From NCBI GenBank assembly GCA_031367435.1, contig JANLPV010000110.1:15763-79762 (forward strand): DNA of 64,000 bases. Reading direction: 5' to 3'. This document shows positions 41,012 to 50,288 of the stretch, piece after piece. This DNA comes from WLMZ01 sp031367435. Lineage in GTDB: Bacteria; Actinomycetota; Acidimicrobiia; Acidimicrobiales; Ilumatobacteraceae. A model generated the notes under the pieces. The model had not been told where the DNA came from and ran no database searches. It saw nothing but the letters and a program-made list of their open reading frames with translations. A program made the translations under genes and the position numbers. Within the stretch, counting starts at the first letter, position 1. Each line of letters opens with the position of its first letter.

Positions 41012-41850
41012 TGAGTTACGACAGCTTCAACACGCTACGCGTCGAAGTGAGCAACGGCATCGCCCACGTCACCATCGACAACGGCGAGATCAATCTGTTC
41101 GACGGCCCGATGTTCATGGAGATGCTCACGCTCGCAGGTGAGCTTGCTGTGGACGACGACGTGCGCGTCGTGATCTTGCAATCCGCAAACCCGAACTTCT
41201 TCATTGCGCACTTCGACGTTGGCCTGATCCTGCAGTTTCCCACCGGGCAAACGGTGTCCTCTACCGAACTCAATCCGTTTCACGCGATGTGCGAGGCGTT
41301 CCGCACGATGCCCAAAGCCACAATCGCAGTCATCGAGGGTCGCGTAGGTGGCGGCGGAAGCGAACTCGCGTTGAGTTGTGACATGCGGTTCGCGCTGCGC
41401 GGCAAGGCCGTGTTCAATCAACCCGAAGTAGCCCTCGGGATTATCCCGGGTGGTTCGGGCACGGTCCGGCTCTCGCGGCTCGTCGGACGTTCTCGCGCAC
41501 TCGAGGTCGTGCTTGGTTGCGACGACGTCTCCGCCGATCTCGCGGAATCGTGGGGCTGGATCAACCGCTCGATGGGCTCAGATGAGCTGTGGCCGCACGT
41601 GAACCGCCTTGCCGCGCGTATCGCGTCGTTTCCCGCGCATGCCGTTGCGGCAGGCAAGGCGAGCGTGTTGCGTGCAGACAAAGACGTCGTTGCCGATCTC
41701 ATTGCCGAGGGTGGCGCGTTTCAGGCAACACTCGGCGGAGCAGGGACGCGAGAGGCCATGGAGCGTTTCATGGCGTCGGGCGGTCAAACGCCGGAAGGCG
41801 AGTTGCGGCTTGGCGACCTTGCCGGAGAAATGGGTCAGCCGCTCGCCTGA
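41011..41850 (+). CDS. Enoyl-CoA hydratase/isomerase family protein
   Basis: A crotonase-fold protein of 279 aa: HVTIDNGEINLFDGPMF, oxyanion-hole segment VEGRVGGGGSELALSCDMRFA (in an IEGRVGGGGSEL form), and ALGIIPGGSGTVRLSRLVGR with the usual Glu replaced around PGGSGT. The first catalytic Glu equivalent is not obvious, so hydratase activity is uncertain. It is translationally coupled to the upstream LLM gene and converges with the fumarase gene. Confidence 0.85.
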   Translation: MSYDSFNTLRVEVSNGIAHVTIDNGEINLFDGPMFMEMLTLAGELAVDDDVRVVILQSANPNFFIAHFDVGLILQFPTGQTVSSTELNPFHAMCEAFRTMPKATIAVIEGRVGGGGSELALSCDMRFALRGKAVFNQPEVALGIIPGGSGTVRLSRLVGRSRALEVVLGCDDVSADLAESWGWINRSMGSDELWPHVNRLAARIASFPAHAVAAGKASVLRADKDVVADLIAEGGAFQATLGGAGTREAMERFMASGGQTPEGELRLGDLAGEMGQPLA

Positions 41851-41888
41851 GCGCACGCTCGTGCATACTCAGTGCATCTCAGCGCGCC

Positions 41889-43535
41889 TCAGCGCAACTG
41901 CACCGGGGTGCCGGGCATTGGCTTGTTCACGAGGTCGAAGAAGTCGTTGCCTTTATCGTCGACGACGATGAACGCCGGGAAGTCGTGCACCTCGATCTTC
42001 CAGATGGCCTCCATGCCCAATTCGGCGTATTCGAGTACCTCGACCTTGGTGATGCAGTCTTGCGCGAGTCGCGCCGCAGGGCCGCCGATCGAGCCGAGGT
42101 AGAAGCCGCCGTGCGACTTGCACGCGTCTGTTACCTGTCGACTGCGATTGCCCTTGGCGAGCATCACCATGCTGGCGCCGGCGGCCTGAAATTCGTCGAC
42201 ATAGCTATCCATGCGACCCGCTGTCGTGGGACCGAATGAGCCCGACGCGTAACCGGCTGGCGTCTTGGCCGGACCCGCGTAATACACGCAGTAGTCCTTC
42301 ATGTACTGAGGCATTGGCTGCCCGGCGTCGAGCAGTTCCTTGAGTTTCGCGTGGGCGATGTCGCGGGCCACGACCATGGGTCCCGACAGCATCACCCGGG
42401 TCTTCACCGGGTACTTGGTGAGCTCGGCGCGGATCTCGTCCATCGGCCGATTGAGATCGATCTGCACGACGCTTTCGTGGAGATCAACGTGGGTGACCTC
42501 GGGGAGATACTGCGCCGGATCGATCTCGAGCTGTTCGAGAAAGATGCCATCCTTGGTGATCTTGCCGAGTGCTTGGCGGTCGGCGGAACAACTCACCGCC
42601 ATGGCCACCGGGCAGCTCGCCCCGTGGCGGGGTAGGCGCACCACGCGCACGTCGTGACAGAAATACTTGCCACCGAACTGCGCTCCGATACCGGTCTGCT
42701 GAGACAGCGTGAGCACCTTTGCCTCAAGGTCGAGATCTCGAAATGCATGACCATCACGACCGCCGGTGGTGGGCAGGGTGTCGAGGTATTTGGTGCTGGC
42801 CAGCTTGGCGGTTTCTACTGCGAACTCGGCCGACGTGCCACCGATGACGACTGAAAGGTGATACGGGGGACACGCCGCCGTGCCGAGCGTCTTCATCTTG
42901 TCGAACAACCACGGCAACAGCGTCCGTTCATTGAGGAGCGCCTTGGTCTCTTGAAACAGGTAGCTCTTGTTCGCGCTGCCGCCGCCCTTGGCGATGAACA
43001 AGAACTTGTACGCGTCGCCGTCGACTGCACTGATCTTGATCTCGGCGGGAAGGTTGTTGCCGGTGTTGACCTCGTCGTACATGTTGAGTGGTGCCATCTG
43101 GCTATAACGAAGGTTGCTGGTGAGGTAGGTGTTGTACACGCCGCGAGCGATGGCGGCTTCGTCGCCCCCACCTGTGAACACGAATTGGCCTTTCTTGGCC
43201 TTGATGATCGCGGTGCCCGTGTCCTGACACATCGGCAGTACACCACCCGCCGCGATGTTGGCGTTCTTGAGCAGATCGAGCGCGACGAATCGATCGTTGT
43301 CGCTCGCTTCGGGGTCGTCGAGAATGCTGGCCAACTGCTTGAGGTGCGCTGGCCTGAGCAGATGCGCGATGTCCTTCATCGCCTGCTCGGTGAGCATTGT
43401 GATTGCCTCAGGCGACACGCGCACGAACACGCCATCGGGTGTCTCAAAGGTTGTGACGCCCTCGGTGCTGAGCAGGCGGTACGTGGTCTCGTCGGGACCC
43501 AGTGGAAGCAACTCGGTGAACTCGAAGTCCGGCAT
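41889..43535 (-). CDS. fumA: Class I fumarate hydratase
   Basis: Iron-sulfur fumarase of 548 aa catalysing fumarate to malate in the TCA cycle. Single-chain form with N-terminal alpha-type domain (LPMCQDTGTAIIKAKKGQ with a cluster Cys; YNTYLTSNLRYSQMAPLN; AKGGGSANKSYLFQETKALL; TAACPPYHL with a second Cys) and C-terminal beta domain (GASCPVAMAVSCSADRQ; SGSFGPTTAGRMD; AKGNRSRQVTDACK). The length is normal for the E. coli FumA/FumB type. Monocistronic, with 258 nt upstream lacking a recognisable gene. Confidence 0.95.
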   Translation of the reverse strand: MPDFEFTELLPLGPDETTYRLLSTEGVTTFETPDGVFVRVSPEAITMLTEQAMKDIAHLLRPAHLKQLASILDDPEASDNDRFVALDLLKNANIAAGGVLPMCQDTGTAIIKAKKGQFVFTGGGDEAAIARGVYNTYLTSNLRYSQMAPLNMYDEVNTGNNLPAEIKISAVDGDAYKFLFIAKGGGSANKSYLFQETKALLNERTLLPWLFDKMKTLGTAACPPYHLSVVIGGTSAEFAVETAKLASTKYLDTLPTTGGRDGHAFRDLDLEAKVLTLSQQTGIGAQFGGKYFCHDVRVVRLPRHGASCPVAMAVSCSADRQALGKITKDGIFLEQLEIDPAQYLPEVTHVDLHESVVQIDLNRPMDEIRAELTKYPVKTRVMLSGPMVVARDIAHAKLKELLDAGQPMPQYMKDYCVYYAGPAKTPAGYASGSFGPTTAGRMDSYVDEFQAAGASMVMLAKGNRSRQVTDACKSHGGFYLGSIGGPAARLAQDCITKVEVLEYAELGMEAIWKIEVHDFPAFIVVDDKGNDFFDLVNKPMPGTPVQLR

Positions 43536-43793
43536 AGCGCAACCGTATCGGCGGTTCGAACCGGCGTGAAATTCACATCATCAAAGGTGATGGTGGGATG
43601 GACTCGCAATCAGCCGGTGCGGGGGAAAACTCTGTTGTGTATCCAGAGCTCATTGCAAAACCGGTAAGCCACGCACGAAGGTTATTGCGCCGCCGCCACC
43701 CTGTTGCGTGGATGCGATGTCCAACAGGTGCTGGCGTACATCGCGCTCGTGCACATCCGTAGGGCGTGTTGGTGAGTTGACCGAGTCGGTGGA

Positions 43794-44474
43794 TCAGGGT
43801 GGGTCCGCTCGCGGTGTCGCTCGCGGCACCACGACGCCGGATTCGTATGCGGCGATCACCGCCTGCACCCGGTCGCGCAGACCCAGCTTCTGCAAGATGT
43901 GGGTCACGTGGCTCTTCACTGTGGCCTCCGACACAATCAGCGACGCGGCGATCTCGACGTTCGAGCACCCTTGGGCCAAGTTGCGCAACACGTCGAGCTC
44001 GCGTTCGGTGAGCTCGGCGAACCGCCCGCGCAACGTACCGTCGGGCCGCGGACGGTCAACGTAGTGCTCAATAAGGCGCCGGGTGACCGTTGCGCTGAAC
44101 AGCGTTTCGCCAGCAGCAGCGAGCAGCACGGCCTCGACGAGCAGCGCCGGAGGCGTGGACTTCACGAGGAAACCACTGGCCCCCGCCACGAGCGCGTCGT
44201 ACACATGCTCGTCCTGATCAAAGGTGGTCAGCATCACGATTCGCGAGGCACAGCCCGCCCTGACCAGCCGCCTGGTTGCTTCGACGCCATTGACCCGCGG
44301 CATTCGGATGTCCATGAGTACGAGATCGGGCGCGAGACCGTTGACGAGGGCTATTGCACGCTCGCCATCCTCGGCCTCGCCCACGACCTCGATCTCATTG
44401 GACACCTCGAGGATCATGCGAATGCCACTTCGTACTAACGCTTGGTCATCGGCCAGGACAACGCGAACGGTCAT
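43794..44474 (-). CDS. NarL-type response regulator
   Basis: A 226-aa DNA-binding regulator: acidic pair in VLADDQALVRSG, acceptor Asp in LVLMDIRMPRVNG, Lys in FLVKSTPP, and LuxR-type HTH with LTERELDVLRNLAQGCSNVE and SEATVKSHVTHILQKL. ATG 44474 overlaps the kinase stop by 4 nt, so the pair is coupled. A longer upstream frame inside the kinase gene is spurious. Likely targets are the divergent lipoprotein gene and its own operon. Confidence 0.93.
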   Translation of the reverse strand: MTVRVVLADDQALVRSGIRMILEVSNEIEVVGEAEDGERAIALVNGLAPDLVLMDIRMPRVNGVEATRRLVRAGCASRIVMLTTFDQDEHVYDALVAGASGFLVKSTPPALLVEAVLLAAAGETLFSATVTRRLIEHYVDRPRPDGTLRGRFAELTERELDVLRNLAQGCSNVEIAASLIVSEATVKSHVTHILQKLGLRDRVQAVIAAYESGVVVPRATPRADPP

Positions 44475-45631
44475 ACGGCACCGATTGGAACGCTCGCCCG
44501 CACCGAGTAACCGCCATCGGCAGTCGCCCCACAGTGCAGGCGCCCTCCGCACACGCTGATGCGCTCGCGCATCCCGACGAGACCGTGACTGTGCCCCGAC
44601 GGCTTCTCGGCGGATGCGGTGCCCCCGGCGGCATTCAGCACCTCGAGATCCAGACGGTCGGGCCCATAGCGCAGGGACACCTGGGTGTGTGCGAACTGAG
44701 CATGCTTCACAACGTTGGTGAGCGCCTCTTGCAGAACGCGATAGACACACACATCGAGTCCTGGCGGCAAGGGTCGCGTAGGCCCGTCGATGGTGAGCTC
44801 GACGGGCAGTCCGGCCTTGCGAACCTGATCGACGAGGTTGTCGAGCGTGTCGAGCGATGGCTGTGGAACCAGACTGTCGTGATCGCCGGACCAACGCAAC
44901 AGGCCCAGCAGGCGTTGCATATCGCCGAGCGCCGAGCGGCCCGCGTCCTGCACGGCGCGCAACGATGCTGCTGTCCTTCGCGGATCGATATCGAGCGCCT
45001 GCTCGGCCGCACCCGCCTGCACGATCATCAGGCTCAGACCGTGGGAAACGATGTCGTGGAGCTCGCGCGCGATGCGCATCCGCTCGTGCGTCACGGCATC
45101 GCGAGTTGCCATGGCGGCTTCGGCTCTCACATCGCCGAGGCGACGTTCAGCTTCGACAGCATCACTCAACCGCCGTTGCACAAGCCGGCCGGCACTCCAT
45201 GCCCCAATCAGCTGGAGCGATGCCATCGCGAAGTCACCGATCAGCGTCAATCCACCGACGATGGCGATCGTCGTCCAGACCGACACCAACGAGAGCCCCA
45301 GCGCCACCAACGCGCGGCGCCGATCGCAGTACAGGCCCACGCTGTACATAGCCACCATGAACGCCAGTACCGGGACGAACATCTCGTGCATCGGAACGCC
45401 CGAGAGCAGCGCCGCGCAGCCACAAACAACTGTGCCGAGCCCAGACGAAAATGGTCGGCTCCTGCGTCCGACAAGGCACAGCGCCATCAGGGCATAGAGC
45501 GGAGCACCCGCCGAGGCGTGATTGCGTATAGCGCTGTTGCCCCAGATCTCGGCCTGACCCAATGCGAGAGCCACGAAGGCAACCGCCACATCGAATCGTT
45601 TGTGTCTCACCGACGAATCCGGCCCTGCCAT
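44471..45631 (-). CDS. Sensor histidine kinase (HisKA_3/NarX type)
   Basis: A membrane kinase of about 386 aa with four to five TM helices in residues 15-150, then a HisKA_3 H-box ERMRIARELHDIVSHGL (His about residue 206), N-box LQEALTNVVKHAQ, and a C-terminal GHSHGLVGMRERI lid. The D-box LDLEVLNAAGG lacks the usual DxGxG, so ATP binding could be altered. ATG 45631 is preferred over an in-frame start at 45697. Overlaps its regulator gene by 4 nt; divergent from a lipoprotein gene 162 nt away. Confidence 0.9.
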   Translation of the reverse strand: MAGPDSSVRHKRFDVAVAFVALALGQAEIWGNSAIRNHASAGAPLYALMALCLVGRRSRPFSSGLGTVVCGCAALLSGVPMHEMFVPVLAFMVAMYSVGLYCDRRRALVALGLSLVSVWTTIAIVGGLTLIGDFAMASLQLIGAWSAGRLVQRRLSDAVEAERRLGDVRAEAAMATRDAVTHERMRIARELHDIVSHGLSLMIVQAGAAEQALDIDPRRTAASLRAVQDAGRSALGDMQRLLGLLRWSGDHDSLVPQPSLDTLDNLVDQVRKAGLPVELTIDGPTRPLPPGLDVCVYRVLQEALTNVVKHAQFAHTQVSLRYGPDRLDLEVLNAAGGTASAEKPSGHSHGLVGMRERISVCGGRLHCGATADGGYSVRASVPIGAV

Positions 45632-45671
45632 GTCGGCAACTCTACGTCGGGCAAAATGACTGAGGAATCCC

Positions 45672-45701
45672 CCAAAGGTATGAAGCCACTCCTCCAAAGG
45701 T
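45672..45701. promoter_or_regulatory. Direct repeat CCAAAGGT, 22-bp period
   Basis: Two identical CCAAAGGT octamers at 45672-45679 and 45694-45701, spaced 22 bp start to start (about two helical turns), in the gap between the kinase start and the divergent lipoprotein gene. Candidate binding sites for the coupled NarL-type regulator. Confidence 0.45.
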
Positions 45702-45752
45702 GGGCCGTAGGTTCACCCTTATGGCCGATGCCAGCACGTCGACCGATCCGTA

Positions 45753-45781
45753 CTCTGTCCCTAGCCCGACGAGGGACAGAG
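45753..45781 (+). promoter_or_regulatory. 10-bp perfect inverted repeat just before a lipoprotein RBS
   Basis: CTCTGTCCCT and AGGGACAGAG form a perfect 10-bp stem around a 9-nt loop. The right arm ends at the ribosome site (AGAAGG, 45782-45787) of the lipoprotein gene. It could be an operator or an mRNA hairpin influencing translation; no T-run follows, so it is not a terminator. Confidence 0.55.
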
Positions 45782-45792
45782 AGAAGGCTGAC

Positions 45793-46437
45793 ATGCACCG
45801 TTGCACCGTACTCGCGGCAATGGCATCCACAATGACACTTCTGTTCGCAGGCGGCATCACCGCATGCTCGTCGACGAGCAAGTCGGCATCAACGATCACC
45901 GCGCCAGGCACCACGCCCGCCGCATCGGGGACGATCGACACGTCGCCTGCAACCGTGGCCACCACTCCGGCAACGACACCGACTACTGCCACAGCGGCAG
46001 CCGATGGCGCGGTCACGTTGGTCGCCCGATTCCTCGGACAGAATAGCAACGAGGACACCATCACGGTTTCTCTCACCGGAGCGATCGAGGACAAAGGCAC
46101 AGCCACGCAGTCCGCGACAAATGGAAGCGATGGCGAGTCTGGCACGATGGCCCTCACCCTGGCCAAGGGAGCGATCACGGCCTCGTTCGAAGAGCACAAC
46201 TATCAGATCAACTTCGATCAGGCCGCGTGTAGTGCCAACCCCACCAGTACCGCGATCATCACGATCACCAGCGGGACAGGTGCTTACGCCGGATTGAGCG
46301 GAACGCTGCAGGCCACAACGGCCGGGCACCAGGTGGGAGCGACCGACGCCGCCGGTAAGTGCATCGCCCTTGAGAAGCCCCCCGTGTCGTCAGACATCAC
46401 GCTGACCGCGACCGGCGCCGTGCACGTCGGGTCCTGA
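45793..46437 (+). CDS. Secreted lipoprotein, unknown function
   Basis: A 214-aa lipoprotein: signal peptide with lipobox ITAC (Cys about 25), a Thr/Ala/Pro-rich linker (about 30-70), then a beta-rich domain with VTLVARFLGQNSNEDTITVS, a Gly/Thr stretch and a single late Cys pair (AACSAN, GKCIAL). The domain resembles allene-oxide-cyclase-barrel or similar secreted beta proteins, but no family is certain. AGAAGG precedes ATG 45793. Divergent from a two-component system that probably regulates it. Confidence 0.75.
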   Translation: MHRCTVLAAMASTMTLLFAGGITACSSTSKSASTITAPGTTPAASGTIDTSPATVATTPATTPTTATAAADGAVTLVARFLGQNSNEDTITVSLTGAIEDKGTATQSATNGSDGESGTMALTLAKGAITASFEEHNYQINFDQAACSANPTSTAIITITSGTGAYAGLSGTLQATTAGHQVGATDAAGKCIALEKPPVSSDITLTATGAVHVGS

Positions 46438-46504
46438 CCCCTAACCACACGTACCGTCACGACGGCTGCTGTATGCCCCACCCGGTCGCGTGAGCGCAAT
46501 GTGA

Positions 46505-46769
46505 GCCAGCCGCCGGCTGGTGAATCAGGCGGTCAACGCGTTCAAGATGCTCCTGGCTGATTTGGTACCGGTCAACCTGGTGCCCGAATCGCACGAGGAT
46601 GGCCGTGTGTACGTGTCGACGTATCAGACGATGGTCGCCAAGGTCGACGAGTATCGCAGTGACGGCACCCGTCACTGCGGGGTCGGTCACTTCGATTTGG
46701 GGTGGTGATCGACGAGGCGCACCGGTCCATGTATCGCAAGTACGGCGGATCTTCGAGTATTTCGACAAC
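46505..46769 (+). pseudogene. Remnant of a type I restriction R-subunit (HsdR-like helicase)
   Basis: The first frame encodes RLVNQAVNAFKMLLADL, then GRVYVSTYQTMVAKVDEYRS and GVGHFDL, a clear match in order to the helicase motif Ia/Ib region of type I R subunits. A frameshift near a GGGG run (46699-46702) leads into VVIDEAHRSMYRKYGG (the DEAH-like Walker B), and a second near 46747 into IFEYFD. About 88 codons survive; an in-frame stop precedes it and the rest of the gene is gone. The 46438-47018 gap otherwise shows no convincing gene. Confidence 0.75.
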
Positions 46770-47018
46770 GCAGCCAGCTCACGATCGGCGCTGCCCTCGC
46801 TCTTGTGCACGGCCCCATCGGCGTCCGGGCGAGCCAACGCCACAGACGAGATCGTGACATGGGCCTACGCAGCAGAGACAAGGCATTCAGACCCGCCCGT
46901 CGGCAGTGATGACTTGCGAGGAATCGGTGGCGACGGGTAGGGACCTCGTCGGCGGCTCGCTCCGTCCACGCAGCTGTGGGGATGTTGGCTTGGAACTGTT
47001 GCCAGATGCCGAGTACAG

Positions 47019-47741
47019 CTAGAGCTGTTGCGCAAGCAGAATCAGTGCGCTTGTTGTGGACATACCCAAGATGACCGGCCGCGCGTATCGCGAGCCCATC
47101 AGACCAACGAGCCACCGCGATGCAACGATGCCCACCACGATGCCCGGTAGTAAAAGCACGGCGAGGTGCCACTGCCGTGCGCCGATCTTGCCACTCATCG
47201 CCAACACCACAACACTGAAGATCGACCCGATGCAGAAGAACGCGGCCAAGGTTGCCTGGCGAACGCGAGCATCACCGTGTTGATACGCGATCGCCATTGG
47301 TGGTCCGCCGACGGAAGTGATCGTGCCCATAAAGCCGCTGGCCAGGCCGGCGACGCCGAGGTTGGGGTAGCTGGGTTCTATGCGCCAGTTCGTCAGCGAC
47401 ACGGCAACGGCAACCAGCACGGCCGCGCCGACTGCGATTGATAAGCCACGTTCACTCAGGTAATGCAATGCGAACGAAGCGGCGAAGATGCCGGGTACTC
47501 GTCCCGTGAGAGCCCAGGTGAAGCCGCGCCAATCAATCGCGGCCCGTTCGCGAATCGCGACTCCGAATGACAAAGGGATGACGGCGATCAGCACTGCCCC
47601 AGGTACGAAACCATGATCGATCATCTTCAGCAGTGGCGAGGTGAGCATCCCCATGCCGAAACCCATCGCGCCCTGCACTGACGAGCCAACAGCGGCAAGG
47701 ACGAAGCAGGCAACAACAATCCAGATCGAAAGTCCGAACAT
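47019..47741 (-). CDS. TauE/SafE-family membrane transporter
   Basis: A 240-aa inner-membrane protein of the sulfite-exporter TauE/SafE family with about eight helices in two halves. Family-type motifs: QGAMGFGMGMLTSPLL in the first half and GFMGTITSVGGPPMAIAYQ in the second. Members export sulfite, sulfonates or other organic anions. ATG 47741 overlaps the hrpB stop by 4 nt (ATGA); a longer frame into hrpB is rejected. Confidence 0.88.
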   Translation of the reverse strand: MFGLSIWIVVACFVLAAVGSSVQGAMGFGMGMLTSPLLKMIDHGFVPGAVLIAVIPLSFGVAIRERAAIDWRGFTWALTGRVPGIFAASFALHYLSERGLSIAVGAAVLVAVAVSLTNWRIEPSYPNLGVAGLASGFMGTITSVGGPPMAIAYQHGDARVRQATLAAFFCIGSIFSVVVLAMSGKIGARQWHLAVLLLPGIVVGIVASRWLVGLMGSRYARPVILGMSTTSALILLAQQL

Positions 47742-50275
47742 CAACGGTCCTTCATCCGCTTGGGCTGGGCAGTCGCTGGGTCCGTGGGCCACTGGTGCTT
47801 CGGGTACCGACCGGCCATGTCCTTGCGAACATCGGTCCACGACCCCGCCCAGAACCCGGGCAGGTCGGAGGTGATCTGAATGGGACGATCGGCGGGCGAC
47901 AGCAGATGCAGCACGACGGCGACCCCGGCAGCGCTTGGATGGCTACTCGTGCCGAAAAGATCCTGCACTCGCACCGATGCCGCTGGTTGATCGCCGCTGT
48001 AGTCGAGCATGAGCGACCGACCGGACGCAAGCTCGATATGGGTTGGTGCAAGTTCATCGAGCTGCGCGCCGAGTGGCCACTGCAACCCCGCACGCAACAC
48101 CGTGGCGAGGTTGAGCGCGCCAATGTCAGCGATACTCGTCATGCCGTTGAGGTACGGCGCCAGCCACTCATCGATTGTGCGCACGAGGCCTGAATCGGAC
48201 CAATCCGGCCACTGGTCACGCGGTTGCGCTGAGCCGGATTGTGCGCGTCTGATGAACTCGACGCGCTGGCGCAGTTGTGTGGCGGCGCTTGACCACGTCA
48301 GCGGTGCAAGCCGAGTGACTCGCACACGCTCAACGAGCGCGGCCGTTGTCTCGGGCGACGAACCTGGCCGTCGGGTCCGTTCGTCGAGTTTCATGCTGCC
48401 AAGGCGGCGTTCAATGCGCTCGACGATGTCGGCTCGATCGCGGTCCCACACCAGAAGGTGACGCGTCTCGACCGCAGCCCCAAGTGTCGTTGCGACTTCG
48501 TCGGCGTCGATGCCCGCGGCGAGGCGCAGTCTGGTGCTCTTGCGATTGCCATCGACATCGGCCGCGACAACGAATGTCTCGTTGGCGAGAGGATCGTCTT
48601 TGGCCACCCATGCGCCGGCACCGGTGCGTAGCTGAAACTGCCCGGCCTGTGATCGGCGTACGGCGAGTCGATCGGGATAGGCAAGCAGCAAGACCGCGCC
48701 GGCGCGGTCGGGATTGACGCGATCGAGGTCGAACGTGACACCGACGCGCTGCGCGATATCACGAGCGCGTCTGATCAGTCGATCGACGGCACCTCGATCC
48801 GCGCGGTCGTGACGCTCTCGCCCCATCACCACGCGGATGCGCAGCGACATGTCGGATGGCAGTTCGTCGGCTCGTCCGCGCAGGATGTCGCGATCGTCGA
48901 GCATGGCTGCGATCACACATGCGAGTGATTGATCGCCGGGTCCAACAGCGTCCACCACCATGCGCGCCAAGCGTGGGTGGGCGGGTACCTGCAACATGGC
49001 GCGACCCGTTGGCGTGATGTGTTGCTCGGCATCGAACGCGCCGAGCAACACGAGTAACTCGGCGCCTTGGGCGAGTGTTCGCGGTGGTGGGGGATCGGGA
49101 AAGCTGAGTTGATCCGCCGAGGTACCCCACGCGGCCAATTCCAGCGCGAGTCCGGCGAGGTCGACTTGCGTGATCTCGGCTTCAAGGTGGGCGCGTCGTG
49201 TTGACTGCTCGAGCTTGCTCCATGCCCGATAGGCCACGCCGGGCTCGGTGCGCCCCGCACGACCAGCGCGTTGATCGGCCGATGCGCGGCTCGTTGCGAC
49301 CGTCGTGAGGCGAGTCATGCCGGTGCGGATGTCGTATCGAGGCACACGCGCTTGGCCGGCATCGACAACGATGCGTACCCCCGCCACGGTGAGCGATGTC
49401 TCGGCGATGTCGGTGCTGAGCACGACGCGTCGGCGCCCAGGCGGCGATGGTGCCAGCGCGCGATCTTGATCGGCCAACGAGAGTGCGCCAGCAAGTGCGT
49501 AGAGATCGACATTCGCGGCCACAAGCGGATCGAGCGCCTGATACACGCGCGTGATCTCGCCGATGCCGGGCAGGAACACGAGCACGTCGCCAATGTCGTT
49601 GCGCAGCGCGAGCAACACGGTCTCGGTGATGGACTGTTCGATGCGTTGTCCCTTTCCTGGCGGCGACCACCGAATCTCGATGGGATGGGTGCGGCCTTCA
49701 CTGCTGATGATCGGGCACGGCCCGCGCTCGCCCCCGAGCAGCGCAGCGAGCGTTGCGGCCTGTGGCGTAGCGGACATCGCGAGTATTCGCAGATCGGGAC
49801 GCAGCGTTCGTCGCACGTCGAGTGCAAGGGCGAGGCCGACGTCAGTGGGCAGATTGCGTTCGTGGACTTCATCGAAGATGACGAGTGCTGTGCCCGGTAG
49901 CTCGGGATCGTGCTGGAGTCGGCGCGTCAGCACGCCTTCGGTCACCACTTCGATGCGGGTGTTGCGGCCGATGCGTCGTTCGTCGCGTGTCTGATATCCG
50001 ACCGTGTCGCCGATGTCCTCGGCGAGCAAGTAGGCCATGCGTTGGCCAGCGGCCCGTGTCGCCAGACGACGGGGTTCGAGCATCACGATCTTGTTGCCGG
50101 CGAGCCACGGTTCGTTGATCAGCCGCAGCGGAACGAGAGTCGTCTTGCCCGCGCCCGGTGGAGCCACGAGTACCGCCGAACCAAACGTTGCTAATGCCTG
50201 AGCGACATCGCCAATGACCGCCGCAACGGGAAGGTCGCCAGTTACATCGTCGGCAGGGTTGGGCGGCTGGCTCAA
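47741..50275 (-). CDS. hrpB: ATP-dependent helicase HrpB
   Basis: DExH-box RNA helicase of about 844 aa. Motif I VAPPGAGKTTLVPL, motif II IFDEVHERNL, motif III LAMSATPQ, motif VI QRAGRAGRTEPG, followed by a helicase-associated region (LVLLGAFDAEQHITPTGRAM) and the HrpB-specific C-terminal domain (MKLDERTRRPG, LMLDYSGDQPAASVRVQDLF). Its cellular role is not well defined. No ATG fits; TTG 50275 starts after the upstream gene stop and gives the family length. Confidence 0.92.
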   Translation of the reverse strand: MSQPPNPADDVTGDLPVAAVIGDVAQALATFGSAVLVAPPGAGKTTLVPLRLINEPWLAGNKIVMLEPRRLATRAAGQRMAYLLAEDIGDTVGYQTRDERRIGRNTRIEVVTEGVLTRRLQHDPELPGTALVIFDEVHERNLPTDVGLALALDVRRTLRPDLRILAMSATPQAATLAALLGGERGPCPIISSEGRTHPIEIRWSPPGKGQRIEQSITETVLLALRNDIGDVLVFLPGIGEITRVYQALDPLVAANVDLYALAGALSLADQDRALAPSPPGRRRVVLSTDIAETSLTVAGVRIVVDAGQARVPRYDIRTGMTRLTTVATSRASADQRAGRAGRTEPGVAYRAWSKLEQSTRRAHLEAEITQVDLAGLALELAAWGTSADQLSFPDPPPPRTLAQGAELLVLLGAFDAEQHITPTGRAMLQVPAHPRLARMVVDAVGPGDQSLACVIAAMLDDRDILRGRADELPSDMSLRIRVVMGRERHDRADRGAVDRLIRRARDIAQRVGVTFDLDRVNPDRAGAVLLLAYPDRLAVRRSQAGQFQLRTGAGAWVAKDDPLANETFVVAADVDGNRKSTRLRLAAGIDADEVATTLGAAVETRHLLVWDRDRADIVERIERRLGSMKLDERTRRPGSSPETTAALVERVRVTRLAPLTWSSAATQLRQRVEFIRRAQSGSAQPRDQWPDWSDSGLVRTIDEWLAPYLNGMTSIADIGALNLATVLRAGLQWPLGAQLDELAPTHIELASGRSLMLDYSGDQPAASVRVQDLFGTSSHPSAAGVAVVLHLLSPADRPIQITSDLPGFWAGSWTDVRKDMAGRYPKHQWPTDPATAQPKRMKDR

Positions 50276-50288
50276 ATGGTCGCGCTGA

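Noticed and set aside
46457..46843. A 128-codon minus-strand frame in the 46.4-47.0 kb gap
   Set aside because: It runs antisense to the recognisable HsdR remnant and has no family-like pattern.
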